Shown piece by piece: positions 1 through 8,241 of a stretch of DNA of 8,241 nucleotides (position 1 is its first letter; the number at the start of each line of letters is the position of its first letter). The position numbers and the translations under genes are program-made. The DNA is taken from positions 1-8,241 of the forward strand of contig CAIZGA010000327.1 in the NCBI GenBank assembly GCA_903932385.1, read 5' to 3'. The DNA comes from an uncultured Acidobacteriota bacterium. GTDB taxonomy: Bacteria > Acidobacteriota > Terriglobia > Terriglobales > Acidobacteriaceae. The notes beneath the pieces were generated by a model that searched no databases, was not told the origin of the DNA, and was given only the letters and a program-made list of their open reading frames with translations.

Positions 1-2115
<2,115 letters not shown>

Positions 2116-2303
2116 ATTCCCCCTGTGGAGGACGATTGCCGGCGGTTGCCGCGGGCCTCGACCTCTGTTCGAAGGCGTCCTGCGTCAGGGGGTCGGGAAG
2201 CACAGTGTTAGAGTGCGTCACGCCCGCCTGCAAGACCAAATTGGCCGGGGAAGCGATACCACTGCCCACCCGCCCACTTCTTGACTGCCTGCACTTGCCG
2301 GTT

Positions 2304-2339
2304 GCAGTGCCCTGTATCCATTGGATGCACGGGAACTGC
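2304..2339. repeat. Imperfect inverted repeat (long hairpin) in clpC-copC intergenic region
   Basis: The arms 2304-2319 and 2323-2339 can pair over about 15 base pairs around a 3-base ATT loop. The pairing includes one T-G wobble, one G-A mismatch and one bulged C at 2330. The top, ATCC-ATT-GGAT, is perfect. A second possible stem, GCACT (2291-2295) with AGTGC (2306-2310), uses part of the same left arm, so the two folds exclude each other. No T-run follows on either strand, so this is not a standard terminator. It would lie in the 5' leader of clpC if that promoter is farther upstream. Function unknown. Confidence 0.55.
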
Positions 2340-2545
2340 CGCCGATTCCAGCCGTATGCTGCCGGTGTATTAACAGACTACGGCATGGAGATTAGAGATA
2401 CAGTACCTGATTTTTCTGCATTATGCCTTGTGCAAAACGCGAGGAAAGCTAGGGCGGGCAGGTGCTGGGTTAATGTCAATCAATTCAAAGAGATAGGGGA
2501 GAGATTGGGGATTCATGACAGGCCAGGTGCGGAAAAGCGCGTGAT

Positions 2546-2554
2546 TGCTATAAT
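2546..2554 (+). promoter_or_regulatory. Extended -10 promoter of copC
   Basis: TGCTATAAT at 2546-2554 combines the extended TGn element with a consensus TATAAT at 2549-2554. The position 17 bp upstream (GGTGCG, 2526-2531) is a poor -35, as expected for an extended -10 promoter. The predicted start point, about 6-8 bp downstream, falls at 2560-2562. That is directly at the ATG at 2563, so the message would have essentially no leader. Confidence 0.65.
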
Positions 2555-2562
2555 CCGCAGGT

Positions 2563-2934
2563 ATGAAGAGAGCGCAACGTAGTGCAGGTTGGATATGGGT
2601 TTTTGTGGTCGCAGCGATATTACTGACAGCGCGGGTGGCGCATGCCCATGCCATCCTGACGAACTCTGCCCCGGCGGCGCATGCGGTGGTGCATGGGCCG
2701 GATGTGCCGATTCAATTGCATTACAACTCGCGGATTGATGCGGCTCGGTCGACGGTGACGCTGGCGATGCCGGATGGAAGCACGCGCACACTGGAGCATT
2801 TGCCGACCACGGCACCGGATATGATTCTGGCGAATGCGAAGGGGCTGCGACCGGGCGAATACGTATTGCACTGGCAGGTGCTGGCGCGCGACGGTCACAT
2901 CACGCGCGGCGATGTTCCATTCACCGTGCGGTAG
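2563..2934 (+). CDS. copC: Periplasmic copper-binding protein CopC
   Basis: CopC-family proteins bind copper in the periplasm and act with the membrane protein CopD. The 123-residue product has a signal peptide (1-28, hydrophobic core about 10-22, cleavage motif AHA) and then a short beta-sandwich domain. Predicted cleavage after A28 makes H29 the mature N-terminus. With D110 and H112 in the ARDGHITRG motif (mature 1, 82, 84), this is the known Cu(II) site of CopC. No methionine-rich Cu(I) motif is present, so it looks like the Cu(II)-only type. The start is the only in-frame ATG after the stop at 2551-2553. It has no usable Shine-Dalgarno sequence, and the promoter -10 ends 8 bp before it. 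copD follows after 28 bp in the same direction, which implies an operon. Confidence 0.93.
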   Translation: MKRAQRSAGWIWVFVVAAILLTARVAHAHAILTNSAPAAHAVVHGPDVPIQLHYNSRIDAARSTVTLAMPDGSTRTLEHLPTTAPDMILANAKGLRPGEYVLHWQVLARDGHITRGDVPFTVR

Positions 2935-2962
2935 TGAATAACGCAACAACAGAAAGGCACGC

Positions 2963-4582
2963 ATGATCTGGTTCGTGCAGGACTTTGCCTTGCTCTCAGT
3001 AGTGCTGCGAGCGCTGATGCTATCGCTGCAGACGCTACTGCTGGGCGGGATACTGTTTTTGTTTCTGGCGCGGCCGGCAACGGCGCAGGCAAAGATCTTA
3101 TGCCGGAGATGGATTGCGCGTTTTGCGCTTGCGTTTATTGTGCCGCAGATTTTGTACATCGTGATTGACACTGCGGTGTTGATGGGCACGAGCGATTTGC
3201 AGCTGACCGACCTGATGGGTGCGGATTATTTTCTTGCGGGAATGATTTCCATCCTGGCGTGCGTGAGTGTTTGGCTGCTGATGCGCGGCGGTTGCGAGGG
3301 AAGCGAACACAAATGGAATTGGATGACGCTGGCGGCGATGCTGGTGTCTGTCTATGTGCTGCTGGCGACGGCGGTGTGGACGAGCCATGCAGTATCCCGC
3401 ATGGACGATCGCGCGATTCTGATACCGCTGACGGTGGTGCATCAGTTGGCCGCGGCGGCGTGGATTGGCGGACTGCCGTTTCTGTTGTTCGCATTGCATG
3501 GGACCGAGGATGTGGCGAAATCGCAGCATTTGGTGCGGCGATTTACTCCGGTGGCGATGGGGAGTGCGGTGGCACTGATTGCTTCAGGCGTGTGGATGTC
3601 GGTGTATTACGTCGGATCGTGGCAGGCGTTTTACGGAACGGCGTATGGAGTGATGCTGGCGGTGAAGGCCGTGCTGCTGTGTTCGCTGCTGGTGCTGGGT
3701 GCGATGAATTTCAACATTGGCCGCGAGAGAAAATTCAGCGAGTGGCTGCTGTTGCATCTGCGTCGATTTGCCGAGGCAGAGATTGCGATTGGATTTACGG
3801 TGTTGCTGGCGGCGAGTTCACTGACTTCGCAACCGCCGGCGGTGGACCTGACGGCGGACCGGTTGACGGCGCAGGAAATTGTGCAACGATTTACTCCGCA
3901 GTGGCCGAGGTTTACGAGTCCGCCGGTATCAGCATTGTCTCCGGCGACGCCGTTGAACGAAGCGATTAAATATATTGACGACCCGACGCACGCGGCACTG
4001 CATCAGCAGGACCCCGACATTGCGTGGTCAGAGTACAGCCATCACTGGGCGGGAATTATTCTGCTGGTGATTGGCGTGGGCGCGATGCTTTCTCGGTATG
4101 AACGATTGCGATGGGCGCGGGCATGGCCGCTGGGATTTATTGCGCTGGCGATATTTTCATTTCTGCGCGGCGATCCGGAAAACTGGCCGCTGGGGCCGAA
4201 CAGCTTCTGGCAGAGTTTTTATGACCCGGAAATTTTGATGCATCGCGTGTATGACGTGCTGTTTGTTTTCTTCGCGCTGTTTGAGTGGGGCGTGGAAACG
4301 GGGCGGCTGAAAGCGAAAAAATATTCGTATGTGTTTCCTGTGATGCTGGCGCTGGGCGGTGCGGGATTGCTGCTGCACAACCACGCGCTGGGCAATGTGA
4401 AAAGCGAACTGCTGATTGAGATGAACCACAATTGCATGGGAATTCTGGCGGTGCTGGCGGGTTGGGGATACTGGCTGGAGATTCGGCTGCCGGATGGGCG
4501 GGCTCGCACAGTGGCGCGTCGAGTGTGGCCAATTTTTCTGGTGCTGATTGGTTTCTGCCTGCTGATTTATCGCGAAGCATGA
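2963..4582 (+). CDS. copD: CopD-family copper membrane protein with long C-terminal membrane extension
   Basis: This 539-residue inner-membrane protein is predicted to handle copper with CopC. Residues 1 to about 290 form the CopD part, with about eight hydrophobic helices, the TSHA motif (H142) and the family motif VVHQLAAAAWIGGL (H160). A soluble stretch (about 291-358) follows. Residues about 359-539 then form a second membrane module of roughly five or six helices carrying H360, H361, H427, H472, H474 and H489, mostly at helix ends. Ordinary bacterial CopD proteins are about 300 residues, so this module is an extension. I do not recognise it as a named domain, though I believe similar long CopD proteins exist in Acidobacteriota. 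The ribosome site AGAAAGG (2951-2957) sits 5 nt before the ATG. No terminator with a T-run follows; only short stems (4595-4606, 4612-4626) are present before the converging gene. Confidence 0.88.
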   Translation: MIWFVQDFALLSVVLRALMLSLQTLLLGGILFLFLARPATAQAKILCRRWIARFALAFIVPQILYIVIDTAVLMGTSDLQLTDLMGADYFLAGMISILACVSVWLLMRGGCEGSEHKWNWMTLAAMLVSVYVLLATAVWTSHAVSRMDDRAILIPLTVVHQLAAAAWIGGLPFLLFALHGTEDVAKSQHLVRRFTPVAMGSAVALIASGVWMSVYYVGSWQAFYGTAYGVMLAVKAVLLCSLLVLGAMNFNIGRERKFSEWLLLHLRRFAEAEIAIGFTVLLAASSLTSQPPAVDLTADRLTAQEIVQRFTPQWPRFTSPPVSALSPATPLNEAIKYIDDPTHAALHQQDPDIAWSEYSHHWAGIILLVIGVGAMLSRYERLRWARAWPLGFIALAIFSFLRGDPENWPLGPNSFWQSFYDPEILMHRVYDVLFVFFALFEWGVETGRLKAKKYSYVFPVMLALGGAGLLLHNHALGNVKSELLIEMNHNCMGILAVLAGWGYWLEIRLPDGRARTVARRVWPIFLVLIGFCLLIYREA

Positions 4583-4655
4583 CGAATTGCAAACGTAGAA
4601 AACTACAGGCGCGCAGATGCACTGCGTCTCGCGATGTGTTGCGTATGGGCGGCGA

Positions 4656-4856
4656 TTACTTCTTAGGAACAGAACAGGTGTTGATGCCAACAACGCTGTA
4701 AAGAAGGCAGCAGGAAAAGAGTCCCGTGAACAGCGGCACGATGCCGAAGAGAGCGAACCATCTCGCGTTGCCGCTGAGGAAGAAGTACAGGCTGAGAATT
4801 CCCAGGCCGATAATGATACGAAGGACACGATCCAAACCACCGACATTCTTACCCAT
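4656..4856 (-). CDS. Small DUF2892 / YgaP-like membrane protein
   Basis: The 66-residue protein matches the DUF2892 (YgaP-like transmembrane) pattern: an N-terminal GKNVGGLDRVLRIIIG motif, a first helix (about 11-28), a second helix (about 33-56), and the cysteine-containing tail SCCLLYSVVGINTC (C49, C50, C61). In YgaP this domain follows a rhodanese domain; here it stands alone, as is common. Its biochemical role is not established. The start at 4856 is chosen because a full AAGGAG (4863-4868) lies 6 nt upstream. A longer frame reaching 4907 would put that site inside the gene. It converges on copD with 73 bp between the stops and is separated from the next minus-strand gene by 102 bp, so it is probably its own transcript. 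Confidence 0.87.
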   Translation of the reverse strand: MGKNVGGLDRVLRIIIGLGILSLYFFLSGNARWFALFGIVPLFTGLFSCCLLYSVVGINTCSVPKK

Positions 4857-4905
4857 AACGTTCTCCTTGCCATGCCGCAAACGTGTGCAGCAGCGTACGA
4901 CAAAC

Positions 4906-4935
4906 ACTTTACGCTTGCAGTGCTGAAGTTGTCAT
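4906..4935 (-). promoter_or_regulatory. Candidate sigma70 promoter for the DUF2892 gene
   Basis: On the minus strand, ATGACA (4930-4935, five of six matches to TTGACA) is followed after 18 bp by TAAAGT (4906-4911, four of six matches to TATAAT). Transcription would start near 4899, leaving a leader of roughly 43 nt that contains the AAGGAG ribosome site. This is a pattern match only. Confidence 0.4.
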
Positions 4936-4958
4936 GAAGTTCGTGGTGATGTGTGAGT

Positions 4959-5973
4959 CTATTTTTTCAGGCCGCCGTAGACGATGGTGGTGGTGACTCC
5001 GAAGAGCCGGTAGTTGGAGTAGACGTGCTGCTCGCGTCCTGTGGTGCCATTGGTGAAGTGCCAAACAGTATCGATTTGCCGCGGCATCAGGAGCGTGAGG
5101 TTTTTGCTGGCGATGTAGACCGGACTGAAGTTGAGCGTGGTCCGCAACTGTTTGAGTTCGATGCCGTCGAGCGGCATAAGCAGGTCAGTCTGCAGACGCA
5201 CGATGCCGAAGGTATTCGGATCAATCCACGCGACCCCCTGAAGGTAACTGGAACAGGTGACGCTCTTGGAAATGATGTTCGTACCGAGCGAGGCTTTTGT
5301 CGGGTCCTGTGCGAAGGCCAAGACGTAGGTTTGCTGGTTGCCGATTTTCTGCCGGCCAAGATATCGGAATCGCGACTTCTGATAATTGCCGGGATAGAAA
5401 TAAAACCAGCCGAGACTGTGGCCGGTGACGCTGGGGCCGGAGGTGGCATCCACGGTATTGCCCCAGGTGTCGACTCTGGACTCTGTCAGCTCAACGCCGG
5501 TGGCTGTTGAGACTGGTTGGATGCGAAAGCTGTAGGTGTCTACCAGCGCTCTGGCGGAATTTTGCCGGTAGATGGCGGGCGCGACCATTTCTTTTGCCAG
5601 CAGGTTGGGAATTTTTCTGGCCATGGCGATGACGCCGTTGCTGGTTTTCTTCAGCAACTCTGTAGTGATAGCGGAAGGTGTGGTGCTGGCAGGGGGTGTC
5701 GAGCGTTTCACCGGGTACAAGCTGGAGCTGATTCAGTTGCGGGGCATAGGCCTGCAGTTGGCGGATGGTCGCATCCACGTAGGAGACAACAGGTGTGGCG
5801 TATTTTGATTTTGCAGCTAGCTGGACTTGCGGCAAATCCGTGCAGAGCGGGATGGTTGGTTTGGCAGACGCGGCAACAGGCGGCGTTGGAGTTGTCGGCG
5901 ACTGGCATAATGCAGCGCTGCAGAAGAGCAGCAGCGGGGCGACGCAGCGTGGGAGGTGTCTGCAGGTGGGCAT
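4959..5973 (-). CDS. Secreted hypothetical protein, possibly LolA-like; interrupted by a frameshift
   Basis: The gene reads in two frames. From ATG 5973 comes a signal peptide (hydrophobic core about 11-23) and a proline-rich linker, to about residue 93. The rest, to TAG 4959-4961, is one base out of register. Removing one base from the five-C run (5692-5696) joins them into 337 residues. Without that, the first frame continues into implausible Arg/His-rich sequence and stops at 5491. The corrected C-terminal two thirds look beta-rich, with YLGRQKIGNQQTYVLAFAQDP (about 204-224), GVAWIDPNTFGIVRLQTDL (about 246-264) and LMPRQID (about 295-301). This strand-turn pattern resembles LolA/LolB-like lipoprotein-sorting folds and Acidobacteriota proteins of unknown function. 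It follows lolD by 54 bp, probably in the same operon. No Shine-Dalgarno sequence precedes the ATG. Family assignment is tentative. The frameshift could be real, phase-variable, programmed, or a sequencing error. Confidence 0.7.
5692..5696 (-). other. Frameshift site at a five-base homopolymer
   Basis: The coding strand reads GAC ACC CCC TGC here. Reading it with four C gives GAC ACC CCT GCC AGC, and both halves of the gene become continuous (D-T-P-A-S). A run of identical bases is a common place for slippage in replication and for sequencing errors. CCC-U is also a sequence on which proline tRNA can slip by +1. Confidence 0.7.
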
Positions 5974-6027
5974 GCTATGAAGCCATGTTACTGCCAGCGG
6001 GCAAATACAGATTGAAAATATTCAGGG

Positions 6028-6711
6028 CTAGCTGCGTGGCTCTACATCCAGACGACCGGATTGCAGGCGATAGACGGTGTTGCAGCGGGCGGCAAATTGC
6101 TGGTTGTGGGTGACGAGCAATGTGGTGAGTCCAACCTCGGCGTGCAGCGAGGCGAGCAAATCAAACACGGCAGCGCCTGTGGTGTCGTCCAGGTCGCCGG
6201 TGAGTTCGTCGGCGAGTAGAAGTTTTGGCAGCGTGATGAGCGCGCGAGCCAGTGAGACGCGTTGCTGCTCGCCGCCGGAGAGTTCGCCGGAGCGATGCCT
6301 GACGCGGCCGGCGAGACCGACGCGGCCCAGCCAGTGCGCGGCCTGTTCGAGCGCGGATTTGTGTGTGACGCCGCGAGCGAGCAGCGGCATGGCGGCGTTT
6401 TCGAGCGCAGTGAATTCCGGCAACAGATAGTGAAACTGCCAGACATAACCGATATTGCGATTGCGATATTCTGCGGGGTCAAGTGAGCGGAGTGATTGGT
6501 TGTCAAAAAATACTTCGCCGCTGGTGGGTGAGTCGAGTGCGGCGACGATATGCAGCATCGTACTTTTTCCAGCACCGGACTGGCCGATGATGGCGGCCAT
6601 TTCGCCATGCGCGAGCGAGAAATTTAAATCGTTGAAGAGAACGAGTTCGGCGGGGCCAGTGGTGTAGCGTTTGGCGAGACGTTCTACACGGAGCAGAGGG
6701 GCGTTATTCAT
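6028..6711 (-). CDS. lolD: Lipoprotein-releasing system ATP-binding protein LolD
   Basis: LolD is the ATPase of the inner-membrane ABC complex that extracts lipoproteins bound for the outer membrane. The 227-residue product shows Walker A GQSGAGKST (43-51), Q-loop Q92 in WQFHYLLPEFTALENA (the HLLPEF-type segment characteristic of LolD), ABC signature LSGGEQQ (144-150), Walker B LLLADE (164-169) and H-loop H202. The segment after Walker B is ELTGDLD where the family normally has EPTGNLD, so the conserved proline (L170 here) and the D-loop asparagine (D173) are changed. The start at 6711 is supported by GGAGG (6721-6725) 9 nt upstream and by the ATGAATAA overlap (8 bp) with the end of lolC, which points to coupled translation. 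A longer open frame to 6927 lies entirely within lolC and is not used. Confidence 0.94.
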   Translation of the reverse strand: MNNAPLLRVERLAKRYTTGPAELVLFNDLNFSLAHGEMAAIIGQSGAGKSTMLHIVAALDSPTSGEVFFDNQSLRSLDPAEYRNRNIGYVWQFHYLLPEFTALENAAMPLLARGVTHKSALEQAAHWLGRVGLAGRVRHRSGELSGGEQQRVSLARALITLPKLLLADELTGDLDDTTGAAVFDLLASLHAEVGLTTLLVTHNQQFAARCNTVYRLQSGRLDVEPRS

Positions 6712-7939
6712 AGCGCAGCGCCTCCGCGGGTAGGATGCGTGCAGCGGAGGTGGCTGGATAAAGTGTGGCCAGCAGGCTGACTCCGAGCGAGACGGCGGAG
6801 ACGATGAGGCCGTCTGTGAATCGCGGTGCGAAGGGCAATGTATCGAGCGCGTAGACCGATGCGTCGAGTTGGAAATGATAATGGCCGCCGGCGAAGGCGA
6901 GTGCGTAGCCGAGAATGAGTCCGGCAACGGTGCCGAGCAGGCTGATGAGCAGACCCTGCAGCAAGAAAATGCGGCGGACTTGTTCTGCGCGGACGCCGAA
7001 GCTCATGAGCACAGCGATGTCGCGCGTTTTCTCCATCACCATCATGGTGAGCGCGATGAGGATGTTGAGCGCGGCGACGCAGACAATCAGCGCGATGACG
7101 ATGAAGGTGACGATTTGTTCAAGTTTGAGCGCGCGGAAAAGTTCGCGGTTCTGTTCCATCCAGTTGGTGGATTGGAATCCGGGGCCGGCGGCGGATTCGA
7201 TATCGTGACCGATGGCGGCGGCGTGGTAGAGGTTGTCGACTTTGAAACTGATGACGGAGATGAGGTCGGGCTCACTGAAGAGGCGCTGAGCGTCGCTGAG
7301 ACGCATGAGTGCGTAGCTGGAGTCGTACTGATAGAAGCCGGAGCGGAAAATACCGGCGATTTGAAAACGCTGGTAGCGAGGGATGAGTCCGAGCGGCGTG
7401 AGTTCGCCCTGCGGGCTGGTGACGAGGACGGTGTCTCCGACGGCGGCGCCGACGGTTGTGGCGAGATCGCTGCCGATGACAATGGGTGGTGTGGCTGCGT
7501 CAGTGGATGCTGTTGGTTCAAGAGCACTACCGGAGCCGGAGTTGATGTGCTGCAGCAGATCACTGACGGTGCGTTCGTCGGTGGGGATGATGCCTTTGAT
7601 CAGCGCGCCGGCGGAACGAGTGCCGCGCGAGAGCAACACCTGGCCGTAGAGACCGGGCGCGGCTGCGGTAACGTGCGGTTGCTGGCGGAGTTTCGGCAAC
7701 AGAGTGCGCCAGTCGCGGATGCCTTCGCCGGAGATGCGCATGATTTCGACGTGCGCGGTGGATGCGAGCAGGCGCGACTGCAATTCGCTGCGCATGCCGT
7801 TGGTGATGGCGAGGGCGAGGATGAGCGAGGCGACACCGGCGGCGACTCCGGCAACGGAGATGGCGGTGATGATTCCGATGACGGCCTGGCGGCGGCGTGC
7901 GCGGAGATAACGGGCGGCGATGAAGAGTTCGAAGCGCAT
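6704..7939 (-). CDS. Lipoprotein-releasing system permease LolC/LolE family
   Basis: This is the membrane subunit of the Lol ABC transporter, which with LolD frees outer-membrane lipoproteins from the inner membrane. The 411-residue length is typical. It shows the N-terminal MRFELFIAARYLRARRR segment, TM1 (about 23-47), a large periplasmic domain (about 48-272), and three C-terminal helices (about 275-299, 328-350, 376-394). The coupling motif MEKTRDIAVLMSFGV (302-316) and the family ending YPATSAARILPAEALRYE are present. Only one permease gene is seen beside lolD, so the complex may be a homodimer (LolF-like) rather than LolC plus LolE; a second copy elsewhere cannot be excluded. It overlaps lolD by 8 bp. 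No Shine-Dalgarno sequence precedes the ATG; the five bases before it adjoin a perfect palindrome. Confidence 0.93.
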   Translation of the reverse strand: MRFELFIAARYLRARRRQAVIGIITAISVAGVAAGVASLILALAITNGMRSELQSRLLASTAHVEIMRISGEGIRDWRTLLPKLRQQPHVTAAAPGLYGQVLLSRGTRSAGALIKGIIPTDERTVSDLLQHINSGSGSALEPTASTDAATPPIVIGSDLATTVGAAVGDTVLVTSPQGELTPLGLIPRYQRFQIAGIFRSGFYQYDSSYALMRLSDAQRLFSEPDLISVISFKVDNLYHAAAIGHDIESAAGPGFQSTNWMEQNRELFRALKLEQIVTFIVIALIVCVAALNILIALTMMVMEKTRDIAVLMSFGVRAEQVRRIFLLQGLLISLLGTVAGLILGYALAFAGGHYHFQLDASVYALDTLPFAPRFTDGLIVSAVSLGVSLLATLYPATSAARILPAEALRYE

Positions 7940-7944
7940 GAGGG

Positions 7945-7974
7945 GTGCGAGGATACTAATTAGTATCCTCGCAC
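7945..7974. promoter_or_regulatory. Perfect 30-bp palindrome, probable operator of the lol operon
   Basis: Each half is GTGCGAGGATACTAA, and all 15 base pairs match their mirror about a centre between 7959 and 7960, with no spacer. It ends 5 bp before the lolC ATG. On the minus strand it contains TAGTAT (7953-7958), a possible -10 that would place transcription start near 7946, inside the palindrome, with a leader of about 7 nt. That placement is typical of a repressor site. As RNA it could also form a hairpin with an AATT loop, but no T-run follows, so a terminator is less likely. The binding protein is unknown. Confidence 0.7.
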
Positions 7975-8032
7975 ATTCAGATGGCGAACTCCTCTATTGC
8001 TTGACGCTGGCTCTTGTCATACAAAGAGGATA

Positions 8033-8241
8033 TTAATTTGGCGGCAATTGGAAGAGGTCAGGCTTGGCAGGTGTGGGTTGTTTCCCACCGCAAAGTTCAA
8101 TGGCATGATTCATGGCCAATGCAACACGCTGCGCCATGGTTTGGTCTGAAAAGACAAGAGCATCATAGAAAAAGTTGCCCAAGTTTTGACCATAGTCGAG
8201 ATCAAATGTATTTCCCGTTGATGTGTTGATTAGCGGTGACA
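8033..8241 (-). CDS. C-terminal end of an unrecognised protein (start beyond window)
   Basis: The minus strand is open from the right edge to TAA at 8033-8035, giving 68 residues that include DLDYGQNLGNFFYDALVFSD and MAQRVALAMNHAIELCGG and end in KPDLFQLPPN. The composition, with amphipathic helix and proline-ended tail, looks like real protein, whereas the overlapping plus-strand frame (8014-8229) does not. I do not recognise a family. GC content over 8041-8241 is about 47 percent by hand count, well below the neighbouring lol genes (one 60-base stretch of lolC, 7801-7860, counts to 70 percent). It lies 93 bp upstream of lolC in the same direction, with the palindrome between them. Confidence 0.6.
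   Translation of the reverse strand, partial: SPLINTSTGNTFDLDYGQNLGNFFYDALVFSDQTMAQRVALAMNHAIELCGGKQPTPAKPDLFQLPPN

Larger units (their letters stand above)
2116..2562. other. Divergent intergenic region between clpC and copC
   Basis: This 447-bp stretch separates the two divergent starts and must hold both promoters. The copC side ends in a clear extended -10. On the clpC side no good -35/-10 pair was found: a minus-strand CATAAT at 2420-2425 and a TTGCAG/TAACAC pair (2228-2233 and 2205-2210, 17-bp spacing) are the best candidates and both are weak. A long imperfect inverted repeat lies at 2304-2339. A plus-strand reading frame covers 2067-2582 but runs through both neighbouring genes, has no ribosome site and matches nothing I recognise, so it is not called a gene. 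Confidence 0.8.

Noticed and set aside
2440..2475. GAGGAAAGCTAGGGCGGGCA resembles the conserved GAGGAAAGTCCGGGC start of RNase P RNA
   Set aside because: Only this short stretch resembles it; the other conserved RNase P segments are absent and too little space remains before copC.
3259..3969. Plus-strand 236-residue open frame inside copD
   Set aside because: It is an out-of-frame shadow; the copD frame contains continuous membrane helices and CopD motifs.
4595..4626. Two short stems after copD (GTAG-AAAA-CTAC and CGCAG-ATGCA-CTGCG) as a terminator
   Set aside because: The stems are 4-5 bp and no T-run follows on either strand, so there is not enough to call an intrinsic terminator.
6869..7963. 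Plus-strand 364-residue open frame antisense to lolC/E
   Set aside because: It is rich in Asp, Glu and Gly, as expected from the complement of a GC-rich coding frame, and the minus strand here encodes a complete, motif-bearing permease.
8014..8229. Plus-strand 71-residue open frame at the right edge
   Set aside because: No ribosome site, odd composition rich in His, Trp and Gln, and it is antisense to a better coding frame that runs to TAA at 8033-8035.

Overview
The window carries six protein-coding genes, two of them cut by the window edges, plus a few regulatory candidates. The organism looks like a Gram-negative bacterium of the Acidobacteriota (class Terriglobia, near Acidobacteriaceae). 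The evidence is the ClpC sequence style, a single LolC/E-type permease with LolD, and a secreted protein resembling an Acidobacteriota-type family. The phylum assignment is from recognition, not from a search. The main genes are GC-rich; the edge gene on the right is clearly less so.

Left (1-2115, minus strand): the first 705 residues of ClpC, the AAA+ unfoldase of the ClpCP protease. Its C-terminal ~110 residues lie beyond the window. Next comes a 447-bp divergent intergenic region (2116-2562). It has no convincing gene, but it holds a long imperfect hairpin and a near-ideal extended -10 promoter for copC.

Centre (2563-4582, plus strand): copC and copD form a two-gene copper unit. CopC is a periplasmic Cu(II)-binding protein whose predicted mature N-terminus is histidine. 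CopD is an inner-membrane protein of 539 residues with a large histidine-containing membrane extension after the usual CopD domain. The copC start appears leaderless. Converging on it is a small minus-strand gene (4656-4856) for a DUF2892/YgaP-like membrane protein, with a good Shine-Dalgarno sequence and a possible sigma70 promoter.

Right (4959-7939, minus strand): lolC/E and lolD overlap by 8 bp, followed 54 bp later by a gene for a secreted beta-rich protein. LolCD would release lipoproteins from the inner membrane, and the third protein may be a LolA-like periplasmic partner (inference). The third gene is interrupted by a one-base frameshift at a run of five G (C on the coding strand). 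LolD has unusual residues in its Walker B/D-loop. Just upstream of the lolC start, a perfect 30-bp palindrome looks like a repressor operator. The right edge (8033-8241, minus) is the C-terminal end of an unrecognised, lower-GC gene.
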